Source of the DNA: Sclerodactyla briareus | Taxonomy: Eukaryota > Echinodermata > Holothuroidea > Dendrochirotida > Sclerodactylidae | Assembly: GCA_026419785.1 (NCBI GenBank) | Contig: JAODTK010004488.1 | Coordinates: 278,121 to 342,120 of the forward strand | Direction: 5' to 3' | DNA length: 64,000 nucleotides | Shown here: piece by piece, positions 38,355-48,601 of the stretch | Layout: the number at the start of each line of letters is the position of its first letter | How positions within the stretch are numbered: the stretch's first letter is position 1 | The notes under the pieces: generated by a model | Seen by the model: the letters and a program-made list of their open reading frames with translations, nothing else | What the model was told of the DNA's origin: nothing | The model's database searches: none | Program-made: the position numbers and the translations under genes

Positions 38355-38870
38355 AGCCGCGACACGAGTGGTGTCCGGGATATTATGGCTTTGGGTTAGA
38401 CCGCCGGTCCAGGCTCCGCCGCCGCCCGAAACTTTTATCCGATTGATCTGAAACTTGGTACTCGTGTCCGCCTAGTGGAATCTCGTCTGAGTTAGAAAGT
38501 GGGCATCACTGCAATTTGTGGGGTGTCCGCAATTTTTCTAACTTCGTCGAATTTGAACAAAAACTCGGTGGCTGTGGGCTGTTGTTAGTCCTAAACAACA
38601 TGAAGGTCATTTTAACAGGTTCAAGGTCTCAGGAGGTAAATCAAAAATTGGAATGAATCATGCGATTTTTCTTCAACAAACAAAACTTTGTGGACTACAG
38701 TTGGACAACAGGTAGGGCTAGGGGCTTTCAAAGAAGTCACTGGAGGTCAAATGGACATAACTTAATGAGTTTCCTCTAAACGAGGTCCACAAAGGCTGTT
38801 TTTCTTCTGCGGGGATAAACACGTCGGTGGTTTACCCGCTGCACATGTATAGTTATTATTGAAATCAGGT
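38355..38870 (+). repeat. Dispersed repeat R1, copy spanning the right duplication edge
   Basis: Carries GTGTCCGGGATATTATGG, GCTCCGCCGCCGCCCG, TATCCGATTGATCTGAAACT, TTGGTACTCGTGTCCGCC and GTTTCCTCTAAACGAGGTCC, as in the other R1 copies. The part left of 38,459 is inside duplication unit 2; the part to the right is single-copy flank. The unit 1 version stops abruptly at 24,938. Confidence 0.75.
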
Positions 38871-38904
38871 CCGGCTTCTATTTTATTCATACTAATGGAC
38901 ACCT

Positions 38905-39485
38905 TGCATTCTACCTTAATTATTATCACAGAAACATTGGACTGGTCTCTTCACACATCCCAAACTGTTTAAGAGGCCCAGCGTGTGCTTGGTGTTATTC
39001 GTAGGAATCTTTGGAACTGTAATCAGAAGGTTAAAACTACGGCTTACAACACTTCAGTAAAACCAATATTTCATTGTACCTCTGCGTCATGGAATCCCTA
39101 CCATCAAGAGAACGGTAATGCTCTGAATATTATACATCGGCAAGCTGCTAGATTTTGCAAGACAGAATACTGCCGAGAGAACCAGGAGCTGTTGCTAGAA
39201 TCTTTAAAGAACTTGACGGGAGACGCTCTGAAAATAGAAAGAAGGGCAAACTGATACCAACAATTTTTATAAAGAATGATAAACCATCTTATCGACATAC
39301 TTTCTTGTTATGTACCCTGGAACAAACGTGGTACAAGAGGACATACCCAGAAGTTTATTCAGCCACTGTAACAGTTAGCTTAAACAACATTATTTTCGGC
39401 TACCAAATACGTAATTGGAATTGTTTACCTACCCACAGATGTTATTGTTAACTGCAAAACTACAAACGAGTTTAAACGTGAATAG
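38905..39485 (+). pseudogene. 3' end of a CR1/Jockey-type non-LTR retrotransposon ORF2
   Basis: Translated over shifting frames: TLDWSLHTSQTV, then AQRVLGVIRRNLWNCN, TTAYNTSVKPIFHCTSASWN, IIHRQAARFC, a RENQE..LLESL / DGRRSENRKKGKLI piece, FGYQIRNWNCLP, and TDVIVNCKTTNEFKRE followed by a stop at 39,483-39,485. This is the region after the reverse-transcriptase catalytic core in CR1/Jockey-like elements: RR-NL, TAY-TLVRP, W-P, IQRRAARF, R-WN-LP, FK (family knowledge). At least four frame changes make it dead. Nothing of the catalytic core or of ORF1 is present. Confidence 0.85.
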
Positions 39486-39795
39486 AATCTTCTATATCAA
39501 TTCAGACCAAACAGTGAACAATACATGGTAACCGGGCTTTCTGACTATCAATGTTGGCGTGCGGCGCGTCCAGTGGATGATTTGCCGACTACAGACCAAA
39601 CTAGGCAAGCAGTTATTTCGGGAGGTCAAGGCTCAAGGGTTGAAGAAAAAAGTCATGGATGAGGCTCCAAACGCACGTACACGTAAACAACTGAACAATA
39701 TAAATAATCCCCACTTCGGGGATATTATGGTTCTATCTTCTGACCTTCGTCATAACCACTACGTCAGCGCTAGAAGATTTTCGAGTTAGCGCGAT
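39486..39795 (+). other. Downstream of the retrotransposon tail, unassigned
   Basis: May include the 3' untranslated part of the element. A small hairpin (ATCCCC/GGGGAT around ACTTC) lies at about 39,707-39,723. No coding domain is recognised. Confidence 0.35.
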
Positions 39796-39799
39796 AGAC

Positions 39800-40060
39800 G
39801 TTATCCGATGATCTGAAACTTGACGCATATGTTCGCCCTGGAGGATTCGAATCTCGATTTACACAAAAATGGGGGGTGTGGAATTCAATTTTTCTATGAC
39901 TTCAGATCTTCAAGAGGTGAAGTTGCAGAGTTTGCATTTTTGCGAGCAAGCTGCATTTGTGCACATATGGTTATTGAGGATCGCCATGATGCCTCACATT
40001 GTTTGGAAAGTGGGGATATACATGTGGCGGTTTACCCGCCAGGCGATGTTCTAGTTTCTT
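39800..40060 (+). repeat. Dispersed repeat R1, partial
   Basis: Contains TTATCCGATGATCTGAAACT, ATATGTTCGCC, GGAGGATTCGAATCTCG and GGCGGTTTACCCGCC. The first part corresponds to GATCTGAAACTTGGTAC of the other R1 copies. The last word is a near-palindrome, as in the 38,830 copy. Confidence 0.55.
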
Positions 40061-40079
40061 CTCGATCTCTTTAAAATAT

Positions 40080-42440
40080 GGGAAACAAAGTGTGTGATCG
40101 CAGCCTGTGCGGCAGTGCGTCCAGCAACCAAACTGCTGAGTCATACGTCATTTAGGGGGGGAATTTTCAGATAGTTGGCAATGTGCGGACCGATAGTCAC
40201 GATTACAGAGTTAGGCTAGATGCACCTGTCTCGAGTATATAAGGGAACGGTTAACCCCCTGAAGTAGGTCATAATTGTGTAGAAGGCCGTTTCTGAATCA
40301 GTATAACTGAAGATGGTCTGGGACTGACCGAAATTTACATGATGAATTTACAGCACCTTGTCTTTATTTTTTTTAGTTTTGGTCTTGGTGTTGAGAGTAG
40401 GAATGGCGCCAGGCAATAGGCCTAGACACCCTCCTGGGTAATTATTTGTATTCAATTAAAACCTAATCACACTATGCCAAACAAAATGTAACTCCGCCTC
40501 GCCAGTGGCAGTCATTCACCAACCAAGTTTCAACTGATCCCATGTACGTTTTGGAAGTTATGAATGAACGTGACGAACAGAATAACGAACGAACGGACGG
40601 ACGGAGAGACAGGAGGACTGTAGAGCTGCTCACCGGAGCTAAAAAAAAAAAAAATTGGTTTACGGTGATCGCGCAGTCAACAAAAAAGTGTCGAGTCATC
40701 AACTTCCACGTTAGTGGGTGAACTCCCGGATAATGAATTTCCGCCAATGTGACTAACCTTATTAGTCAATGACGCAGAATGAGGGCAAATTGGGGCACTA
40801 TTAGGCTTATCTGATGTTTCCGGGGTTCGATGTTCCTCGTTTCTTTTCATTTAAAGAGGCATCATTGTATCGCAACACTCGGTGAATAAGACATGCATTG
40901 TTTGGCATGACGGCACGACAAACAAAAAAAAAAATCGTACGCGGTATTTTTTTTCCATCGGGATTAATCAATTTTACCTTGAATAAACGCCGCGCTCAAA
41001 GGCCAATGGTCATGTAAAAGGGACCGGACTTTGATACTTGCATTAAACACATTTTGGTAGCAGTAACCCTACAGACAAATTTCAGCCGATTTTAGTGTAC
41101 CTGATGTAAGGCACGATCAGCTATGCAAAATTCGACCTGTGCATCATGGGTGCGGTTGGGGGCGGGAGGGGGGGGGGGGAAGGGGGACTACAGGATCCCC
41201 TATAATACAGAGTAAATGTAACACAATTGAAAACCTTGTACGAACAAAACTATAGATGGGATCCAAATGAAAACCTACAATTTGTTCACGACATACTGGA
41301 ATACTGGAGCATTATCCTCATCAACACATAGGTGAATACCTTCTTTCGTTTTTCAGTTATCATTGCCCAAAAATGCAGGATTTATGTGTAGGTTCTATGA
41401 GCGGTCTTTGCATCGTGTCCACATGGAATAGATTCGTCAAGTTTCTCAAAAGTAAGTTTAAATATCTCAACAAGTGAATATGCTAGAACCTTCAAATTTG
41501 CGGGTGTGGGGTTCTTTCATATGTCCTTCTTTTCACCTGAGCTAGTGTAAACAGTGCGTGGAGCAGGCCAGAAAAACGGGTGAAAGTTGGAATTCACACG
41601 AGGAGTGAAAACCTATGGTAATTAGTCGGCTACGTCCATTTGTGCGAATAGCTGCAGCACGTCGTTTCAACAACCTGTGGGATTTTCCGGACAAAACAAT
41701 CACACGGTTACTATGTAGGGTTTCGAATATTAGGATAACCTATCAGCTAACTTAATTTGCGTACATTTTAGAATTCAGTAATAAATACCCAGCCATAAAG
41801 CTGCGAACATACGAATAGAGCTCAAGTAGGCCTGCGAGACTTCCGCGTAACATCGTCTGGCTACCAATGCACGGAGTGGGAACCACTCAACAACGGGCTA
41901 CCCCGGGACGGAGACCTAAACCTCAATAGGCATGCAAACAAGACGCCAGTGTTTATTACAACGTGATTGCCACACAGCCTACAGTGAGCAGTTCAAATAC
42001 CCGCCGCAAACTGCTGGCAGCAGATGAAGGCTACCAAGGTCACAACGCTGTATGTGTGTCGCGAGTATGTGGCAGGGCATGCTTGAGTGACACTAAAACG
42101 ACTGGCCGGGATTTGTCGGTCGCAGAACAATTTGAAATTGCCAAACATATCGGAACGAATCGGTGAACTGTTTAAAAAGTGCCGGCACTAATTATAGATT
42201 GGAATTTAGTCTTTCCAAATATCGTTGTTTGGGCCAGCGGGCTGTATAGAATTTCCTGGAGATTCAAAGAATTGTTGTAATGTCCTCCTGTTCGAACTGA
42301 GGATGGCACTAATGAATAATAATAGTCACTACTTCGGGGAAAATGGCTTTCATCGTTTGGGCCAGCTCGCACTGTTAAAGCAAATTGCTGCATGACACGT
42401 GGCTTTAAGTTCAGAACGATATCATCTACCAATATAACCG
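40080..42440. other. Non-coding, low-complexity patches only
   Basis: Contains (GAAC/GGAC)n at about 40,565-40,605, an A14 run at about 40,641-40,654, and a G-rich tract at about 41,154-41,188. No gene or transposon domain is recognised. Confidence 0.5.
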
Positions 42441-42442
42441 AC

Positions 42443-42595
42443 TGGTTGGAACACAGTTGGTATAGCGTTGACCTTCCACCCGGCAGATCAGAGGTCAAAT
42501 CTGGAGCGGGTGATACCACAAGACTCGCGGTGGGTAGCCCAGGGTGGTATGCATGCACCCTCGAATGGGTTCGATCCCATGCTCTGCAAGGTATA
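42443..42595 (+). mobile_element. tRNA-like SINE piece with two tRNA-type heads
   Basis: First head: GTTGGTATAGCGTTGACC (box A region), CTTCCACCCGG (anticodon-arm region) and AGGTCAAATCTGG (degenerate box B) at 42,459-42,505. Second head: a GGTGGTATGCATGCACC region followed by GGGTTCGATCCC (perfect box B) at about 42,569-42,580. Two tRNA-like units in a row suggest a dimeric SINE or two nested insertions. Confidence 0.55.
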
Positions 42596-42599
42596 TTGA

Positions 42600-43225
42600 A
42601 AAGGAAAATGATGGTTGTGTGTTTCCCCAGGGATCTCAACCCAGTATCAGTATATGTATGGAAAATACCCTCCCCCCCAAAAACTATCGGAGATAGTCCA
42701 AACTTTCATAGTTGCTTTTGTATAAGCGAAAGTTTATGAGAGAAATAAATGATGGAATTGAGTGGAAAAATGAGCCCCTGTGTCATTCCCAGAGCTATGC
42801 ACTATAGATTGTGGCTTAATAAGCCGAGGTGAAACCCGGCGCGGAGTCGCAACTAAAGGGGAGGATTGGGAGCTTCAATTCGAGATAAATATGACTACAG
42901 CAATGTGCCATGTGTAGTTAGTGCAACGTACCGGAATACACGTCGCAAGTCAGCGAATAGTTCAAACTAGGTCTGTTATAACATGACACTTCGGTGTTAA
43001 CCAAAATTGAACTCCCGGAAAATCAGAGTGCGAAACCCGGTAGGGTCACACTAAAGACACAGAATAATACATGTTGCCCAACGCCTGAGCGTTCACACGA
43101 GGTGATTAAGCAGGATGGACACGGGGAGGGAGTAAGTAGTCCTGTTTTGTTTTGTTTTTTGGACGAGTATGGTGTGACTATCAAACCCCGACATTAAGGT
43201 GACGCCGAAGAAGTACCCCATCCCG
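42600..43225. other. Non-coding, nothing recognised
   Basis: Short ORFs without domains and a TGTTTTGTTTTGTTTTTTG stretch at about 43,143-43,162. No RNA gene is seen. Confidence 0.45.
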
Positions 43226-43227
43226 CT

Positions 43228-43325
43228 TACCTGCATAATGATTTCGCAGCTGACATTACAGTTGTAGTATCCAGGTCTGAACCCTCGCCGGGCCTCTAAT
43301 AGGTCGATTCTCTGCTCAGCTTGTT
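43228..43325 (+). mobile_element. 3' half of a SINE of the same family
   Basis: CAGCTGACATTACAG, GTAGTATCCAGGTCTGAACCC, CCGGGCCT and GATTCTCTGCTCAG match the tails of the SINEs at 18,041 and 32,232. The tRNA-like head is missing. Confidence 0.75.
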
Positions 43326-43329
43326 GCAA

Positions 43330-44395
43330 ATAATTTAATGAAAAAGTGCCCTCAAACGTCTTCAAAGGTTCACAGCATTCGTTAATCCTACCTTGACGCG
43401 GGGTTCCGGTTTATATTCATGACGCGATCACCAAAGACTTTGAGGTGCTGGTGCTCCACATAAGCGATATCTAAATTTTCTTTTTCCTTGTTGGTCATTC
43501 TGCTATCATTTGAGGCTTCACCTAGCTATAATCCTTGAACGAATCGAAGTTGACATGTTGTCACTCAGTCTGCACTTTTTGCATGATGCGGCGCGCTTGT
43601 TGTAAAACAACCTGATGCGCGTCTTCGGTTATTCAAGTTGACGCCCGTCTGTTAGTAGGAAGTGTCAGACGCGGATGAATTGCTCGACGTGCAAATGCAT
43701 ACCGTACGGCCGTATACTGGATCCGGTAGGACGGACACCTAAGAGAACTTCGTTCAATTTCAACAAGGGTTCCTAACAAAAACATAACACCACATTCTCG
43801 AGTTAGACTCCGGCCTGTTGCACGGACCCTCTTCCAAATGGAGGTTACTGATGCAGTGCGTGCAAATGAATGCATCATATGCAGTTCATACTACTCACGA
43901 GTTTCACATCATAGAGATAGACCTTTCGAAACGTAATGGAAAGAATGAGAACACACGACCCTTTAATTGAGTTTAGGCCACGCCCCAACAACGAAGTTAC
44001 CCAATAGGTAGCCTAACCTAGCCCAAATACTATATTGTGTACTACGTGGCTGGAGTGGAGTTCGGTGAACTTTCTCGAGACTTCTAACTCGTATTGAGGC
44101 CTATTTGAAATCTAGCATTTTCACAGTGATACAAGATCCAGGAATCTTTCATTCGGCCATGCTTTGTGTACTACTCACTAGTAATCGGCTCACTTTGCAG
44201 GATAATAATTCCTTCATTAGTTCCGCGAAACTGCTCTATTACCGTGTTGCTATGGTGATCAAGAAGCAGTTGTCCGCTATTTACGCAGGTGTCGGGACTA
44301 TGCAGGTATACTACATTGTTTTCGGACTAAAATCTGGTTACGAAATGCGACCTGCACTTGGCTCTTACGACGGCACAGACTGACAAAAAGGCGAG
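43330..44395. other. Non-coding, nothing recognised
   Basis: ORFs of 80-92 codons (43,633-43,878 minus; 44,105-44,383 plus) show no family resemblance. Confidence 0.4.
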
Positions 44396-44399
44396 AATT

Positions 44400-44480
44400 C
44401 AGTGGCGGTGCCAGTTTTATATTAAGGGGCAGGGGGGGGGGGGGGAGGGCCGGGAAATGCAGTAACCTATAGAACAGAGC
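44400..44480 (+). repeat. Poly-G element left end
   Basis: Begins CAGTGGCGGTGCCAG and has a G13 tract at about 44,432-44,445 with TATTAAGGGGCA before it. Same style as 3,262 and 62,452; right end not found. Confidence 0.5.
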
Positions 44481-44579
44481 GGCACTATTGGATCCCGCGG
44501 AGCAGATGTGGTATCTGTCGACAGAATAACCCCCCACACTAAGATCGCTAGAAATGGCACCTCCCGGCCTCATGGTGCC

Positions 44580-45035
44580 TTCATGACTTTAATATGTTGA
44601 CACCTCATTGCCGGTTGCCATGTAGAAGATCAACCCCATCAGCAAGGGGATGACCCTCCCACTGAACACGCCACAGTGAGAATTGTGCTGTCCGCTGACT
44701 ACCACTGCAAAATAACTGAAATACATTTCCTGACATTTGGGGGTAATCTGAGTCAGAGAGATACGCAGAACATGCCGTGTACAGAATCTGGCTAGGATTC
44801 CATGGATGCGGGATGCGGGCATGACATCTTTAGAGTCACCGTTTACGGAAGTGCAGGCAAGGAATGTTTCTGAATGGGCAGTATTCAGTTTGCCGAGATA
44901 GATAGGCCTATAGGAGCTCTAGAGGCAACAAAACATCCCAAATAAGAAACAAACTAACATCACTTAATAGGCAAAATGACCACGAGTACCCTTGCGGCAT
45001 TAATGGCACATCACTGTGAAAGGCATTCCTAATAG
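44580..45035. other. Non-coding, nothing recognised
   Basis: No domain, repeat or RNA gene seen. Confidence 0.4.
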
Positions 45036-45039
45036 TACT

Positions 45040-45469
45040 ACAAGTACTACATCCAGTCAATTCTATACGGGTTATCTTCTTCAGACATGAGGCCAGATGA
45101 CCTCAAATGCATGAGCTGATGTATGTTTCCGTGACGTATTCCTTTTAAGATATTCGTGCTACTTTTAAAGCAGTAAATGGCCTTGCTCCCGCACATCTGA
45201 CGGGACTACTCTCTTACTCGACTAACACGAACCTCCGGTCCTCAAATCAACGACTGTTAAAACCCGGTCCTCGTATAAAAACATTTTATGGTAAACGAGC
45301 ATTTTCTGTGGCAGCCCCAACAGTTTGGAACAACTTACCCCTAAGAATCCGTGACTCCCCAAATGTAAACACCTTTAAGTCGAGTCTAAAACCTTTGTGT
45401 TTCTCTGTATCTGTGGTATCTTCTGTTTTGTTGGGTTTCGGATTGTGTGTCGGCGCATCGAAACCTTAG
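45040..45469 (+). pseudogene. 3' end of a second non-LTR retrotransposon ORF2 (CR1/L2-type)
   Basis: From 45,158 one frame is open to TAG at 45,467-45,469. It includes ATFKAVNGLAPAHLTGLL, LRSSNQRLLKPGPRIKTFYG, KRAFSVAAPTVWNNLP, and NVNTFKSSLK near the end. These are standard tail motifs of CR1/L2-like ORF2 proteins (K-NGLAP-YL, FS-AAP-LWN-LP, FKS-LK). Upstream, NSILYGLSSSDMR and IFVLLLK lie in other frames, so there are frameshifts near 45,100 and 45,155. The stop is followed directly by the element's short 3' end and an (ATT)n tract. Confidence 0.88.
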
Positions 45470-45492
45470 TATTTTGTGCCTTAAAAATGTAG

Positions 45493-45541
45493 ATATTATT
45501 ATTATTATTATTATTATTATTTTATTATTATTATTATTATT
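45493..45541 (+). repeat. (ATT)n microsatellite at the retrotransposon 3' end
   Basis: About 16 ATT triplets with one interruption. Short tandem repeats at the 3' end are typical of CR1/L2-type elements, so this probably marks the end of the insertion. Confidence 0.85.
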
Positions 45542-45544
45542 TCC

Positions 45545-46590
45545 GCGTCGTTCTCTTTCAGTGCAAGCATACAATTTATACCATTCCACGAATTTTTCCT
45601 GTCCGTAGAAATGCGATTTTACATCATGTCGCACCCCGCATCCGCACATATGGAGTCCTATAACCCCCAGCGTCTGCCTCATCTCTATTTTCGAGCAATT
45701 ACCGTTTCCCCCAATACCATGGACGACTCAACTAAGAAATGCAACTCCAACTTTGTGTTCCCTTGTGCACTATATAGCTACAACAACAGCAGACACTTCT
45801 CCCTAGTCGATAGCCTGTTGTTGAAACAGGTGTTTGACTTGGTTCACCTTGTATCAGCCGCATTCACTCATTTGTGAAGAATGGCACTTAACCTATCGGT
45901 TAATATCGATTCATGGCGATGGTTATATACGAAAGAGCGATAGCGATAGACCCCTCTATTGTTAGGGTGAACGGCACTCAAAATCGTCTACTCTAACAGG
46001 CTACCTATCGCAGTGTTCATCGCAAAAGTTCTTTAAAAATATCCATCACGAAGATGTCTAGGGGATACCTTCTGGACTGTTGGAAATACAGAGGGGTTTC
46101 CTAGGCCCATATTCGCACAGTTTAGTTGAATATGCGCTAGCATAGTTATCGACTCCACGTTGTAGAAGGACCACTGGGGTAATTATTAGGTTTCTAAGGA
46201 TAGATGAACACGTACGTGTTGTGTGTGCCTACGGTGTCTCCAGTGTGTAACCGCACTGCCGCAAGGTGCGAGGCGTTGACTATATAGGACAATGGCCTCC
46301 GCAAGCATCTGGCCGCACGCCTTGCGAACAAGGACCAAGTACCTAGTTTGTCCATAGCAAAAGATAATCTCAGGCATGCGCCGTTGGCAACTCGATATAG
46401 CTCAACTAAAGGCAGTATTCTTTCAATTGAATGCTCAACCTTCAATGATTATCGTAGGAACGTCAAGACAAGACTTTCAAAATGAAATCTACTTTTGGAA
46501 AAGAAAACCAATCGACCAGATAAGTTTCTGTAAGCTGTCGCAGACTCCGCGTGCGGTGCCCGCAAGCAAGTGACCCAAAGCATGCGGGGG
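45545..46590. other. Non-coding, nothing recognised
   Basis: ORFs of up to 88 codons without domains. No RNA gene or repeat family identified. Confidence 0.4.
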
Positions 46591-46594
46591 CGCA

Positions 46595-46770
46595 GCCACT
46601 GTCTGAAGTATGGGGGTCAAGAGCAATTTGGAGGGGGGGGGGGAGTCCAAGCAGTGAGGGAAAACATTTTTTGTGTTGAAAACATCATTATTATGGAGGC
46701 CCTCCCAATAAGTTGGGGGTCATGCATGACCCCCGGACCCCATAGGGCTTGCGCCCTGGATGCGGCATGG
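46595..46770 (+). repeat. Poly-G element with a perfect 20 bp palindrome
   Basis: Contains a G12 tract (about 46,631-46,642), then at 46,715-46,734 the palindrome with arms GGGGGTCATG and CATGACCCCC. It ends with GGGCTTGCGCCC, resembling the right ends of short hAT-like poly-G elements. The ORF crossing it is probably not a gene. Confidence 0.55.
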
Positions 46771-46859
46771 AGCTTCGTCAAATATGAAGAAAAGCCCAAG
46801 GATGCTAAATATACAACAAGAAATATAACAATAAGAGATGCATGCACTGAGTGAGCTAC

Positions 46860-47600
46860 AACAGAATTGCCAGGCGTATGCTTCCCGTAAACATTCTCAG
46901 GACATTTAACGATGATCAGTTTATTTTGGTTTCATGGTGATCAAAAATTTCTTCGAGTTCACGAAGGGATCGAATAACTATTCTCAAGATACGTTATAAC
47001 TATTCGGCCGATGGGGATGAATCAAATGCCGCTGTATAAGTACATTAACTTCGTTCCTTATGAATCAACTAGTATAGCGCCGAAAGAAGGGAGACAAAAG
47101 TGATTTTCAGTAGGACGGATGTAGGCTACTTCTTCCGAGGATCTAGCCATCACCGCAAGAAATGAGGCTGGGGCGATTCTATTCTTAGAACAAATAATGA
47201 AAATAGTTCTAAACAGAATGAAGAAGCGACATGGGAATCGCTCTGGATGAATCACCGAAAGCGGATTCATAGCGTCATAGCGTCGTCTGAATTTGGTCGA
47301 GCCCCCTCTTCGTAAGAGTTCCTCGGGACTTCTTCCTATAAGGTAATTGAGGAATTGAGGTTTTTTTATGGTATACTTGTGGAGCAGAGGATCGAACCTA
47401 TTCAAGACCAGCGAGGGGGCAGACATGATACTGCCACTTATTTTCAGCTGTGAATTCTTCACTAGGTACACGGAAATAAGGTAATGCCTCTTCGGTGGTA
47501 CCTCAACTGCAGGGTGAGCAACGGCAACTTAAAGAGTAACGTTTGTTCCTGCTCCGATCCCTTGTGCAGAGCGTCCAGGCAACAGGTCCCATTCTTTTCA
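46860..47600. other. Non-coding, nothing recognised
   Basis: A 137-codon minus-strand open stretch (47,058-47,471) has no domain I know and no clear splice context; it may be chance. Confidence 0.35.
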
Positions 47601-47604
47601 AGTC

Positions 47605-47840
47605 TTTGGTAGGACCCGACCGGGAATCGAACCCTTCACTAAAAAAAAAAGAAGAGAAATATATTGTAGAATTCACAGTAAATTACTGGCAGCAGAGTTG
47701 CCAGTAAATTACTGGAAATTCTGCTGCCAGCATTTTTTGTGTGTAAATTCCACAGAAATTGTTTACAGTGTTTGGTAGGACCCGACCGGGAATCGAACCC
47801 CGGTCTCCCGGGTGGAAGGCCGACGCATCTCTATCAATAA
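47605..47840 (-). mobile_element. tRNA-like sequence split by a palindromic MITE
   Basis: On the minus strand, about 47,840-47,768 reads GATAGAGATGCGTCGGCC, CTTCCACCCGGGAGACC, GGGGTTCGATTCCCGG and TCGGGTCCTACCA, a tRNA-like molecule with a near-perfect box B and a CCA-like end. The last 30 bases of it (47,771-47,800) are repeated exactly at 47,605-47,634. Between them lies an element with 11 bp inverted repeats (47,686-47,696 and 47,720-47,730, CTGGCAGCAGA) and two copies of CAGTAAATTACTGG (47,676 and 47,702). It ends in TTTACAGTG at 47,770, the complement of the CACTGTAAA terminus common in palindromic MITEs. Confidence 0.65.
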
Positions 47841-47844
47841 TAGT

Positions 47845-48515
47845 GAAAACCACGTGAAATGAGGATTTGAGGTCCAGTGATGAGAAATAACTCCAGATAG
47901 CTGGCAATGGTTTTCATGACATACAATTCCTGTGTACATGCTATGGCGACCGCAATTCGCATCCGTTTCCAATTCAGTATCGTTTACAATCCGGATATTC
48001 TGTGGTCACACAATCAGCTCTCCCAGCTGGTTTCAATTAGTGAAGACTCACTCGTCCAATCAAACACACGTTCCGACGTACGATGTAGCTCAGCCGGCCA
48101 GCGTGGTCGGATTTTACGAAGATTAGGATTTTATGTGTCGTAGTCATGTCATGTAGTGAATGCTTGCTTTTCTTTTGGGCGTTCGACCACCTCTGTATCA
48201 CTCATACTTTCTGCATTGTACCCGTGTAGTGTGTTGCAGTATGAGGATGTAAAATAAAGAAGGAAAATGCGTACTCAACAGAGAACTTACATTGTTCATT
48301 CTCCACCTGATGGCACAGTTAGTATGAATTCAATAAGAATTCGATATCGTCACATATGAAATCTTATGAGAGGATAGTGGCTTCCGATATGCAGATCCTG
48401 GAATATTAACAACTACGCATCATAATTAGCGAACTATATCGAAGAATCAGTATCTCTGCAAATGAGCGTAGTCTGATTCCCAGAAAATGGATTAGTCTGA
48501 AATGGCTTTGGTCAT
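47845..48515. other. Non-coding; weak tRNA-like D-arm word
   Basis: GATGTAGCTCAGCCGG at about 48,080-48,098 resembles a tRNA box A, but no box B follows. Otherwise nothing is recognised. Confidence 0.3.
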
Positions 48516-48520
48516 TGTTA

Positions 48521-48541
48521 TAAAAAAAAAAAAAAAAAAAG
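48521..48541 (+). repeat. Poly-A run
   Basis: An uninterrupted run of about 20 A; may be the tail of a retroposed sequence, but no head is visible upstream. Confidence 0.8.
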
Positions 48542-48577
48542 ATGGTCAAAACGAGCTGCTAAAAACTATATAAACTT

Positions 48578-48601
48578 GTGGTTACGATAAATCGTAACCA
48601 C
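48578..48601. repeat. Perfect 11 bp stem inverted repeat
   Basis: Arms GTGGTTACGAT and ATCGTAACCAC around AA, all paired. It lies just right of the poly-A run and is followed by CCCCGGGTTCATAAA. It could be a binding site, a transposon end or an RNA hairpin. Confidence 0.85.

Larger units (their letters stand above)
24939..38458. repeat. Tandem duplication unit 2 (about 13.5 kb)
   Basis: Direct repeat of 9,960-24,938. At 24,931-24,950 the sequence passes from the R1 repeat end (GATTGATCTG..TTGGTAC) straight into the start of the unit (ATTGTGCTGTCAATACCTG). At 38,449-38,461 the R1 repeat instead continues normally (GATCTGAAACTTGGTACTCG). The overlap shared by both partners at the junction is about 3 bases (TAC). 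It is shorter than unit 1 by many small losses. Confidence 0.93.

Noticed and set aside
9960..38458. Two independent genes rather than a duplication
   Set aside because: Anchors are collinear across the full 13.5-15 kb including non-coding DNA and SINEs at matching places.
42172..42639. 155-codon minus-strand ORF
   Set aside because: Overlaps the tRNA-like SINE heads and has no recognisable domain.
46570..46854. 94-codon ORF
   Set aside because: Crosses the poly-G element and the 20 bp palindrome; glycine run from the G-tract.
47768..47840. Functional tRNA-Gly-like gene on the minus strand
   Set aside because: The 3' half is good, but the D-arm and acceptor stem do not pair and the T-stem has an extra G; better explained as a SINE head.
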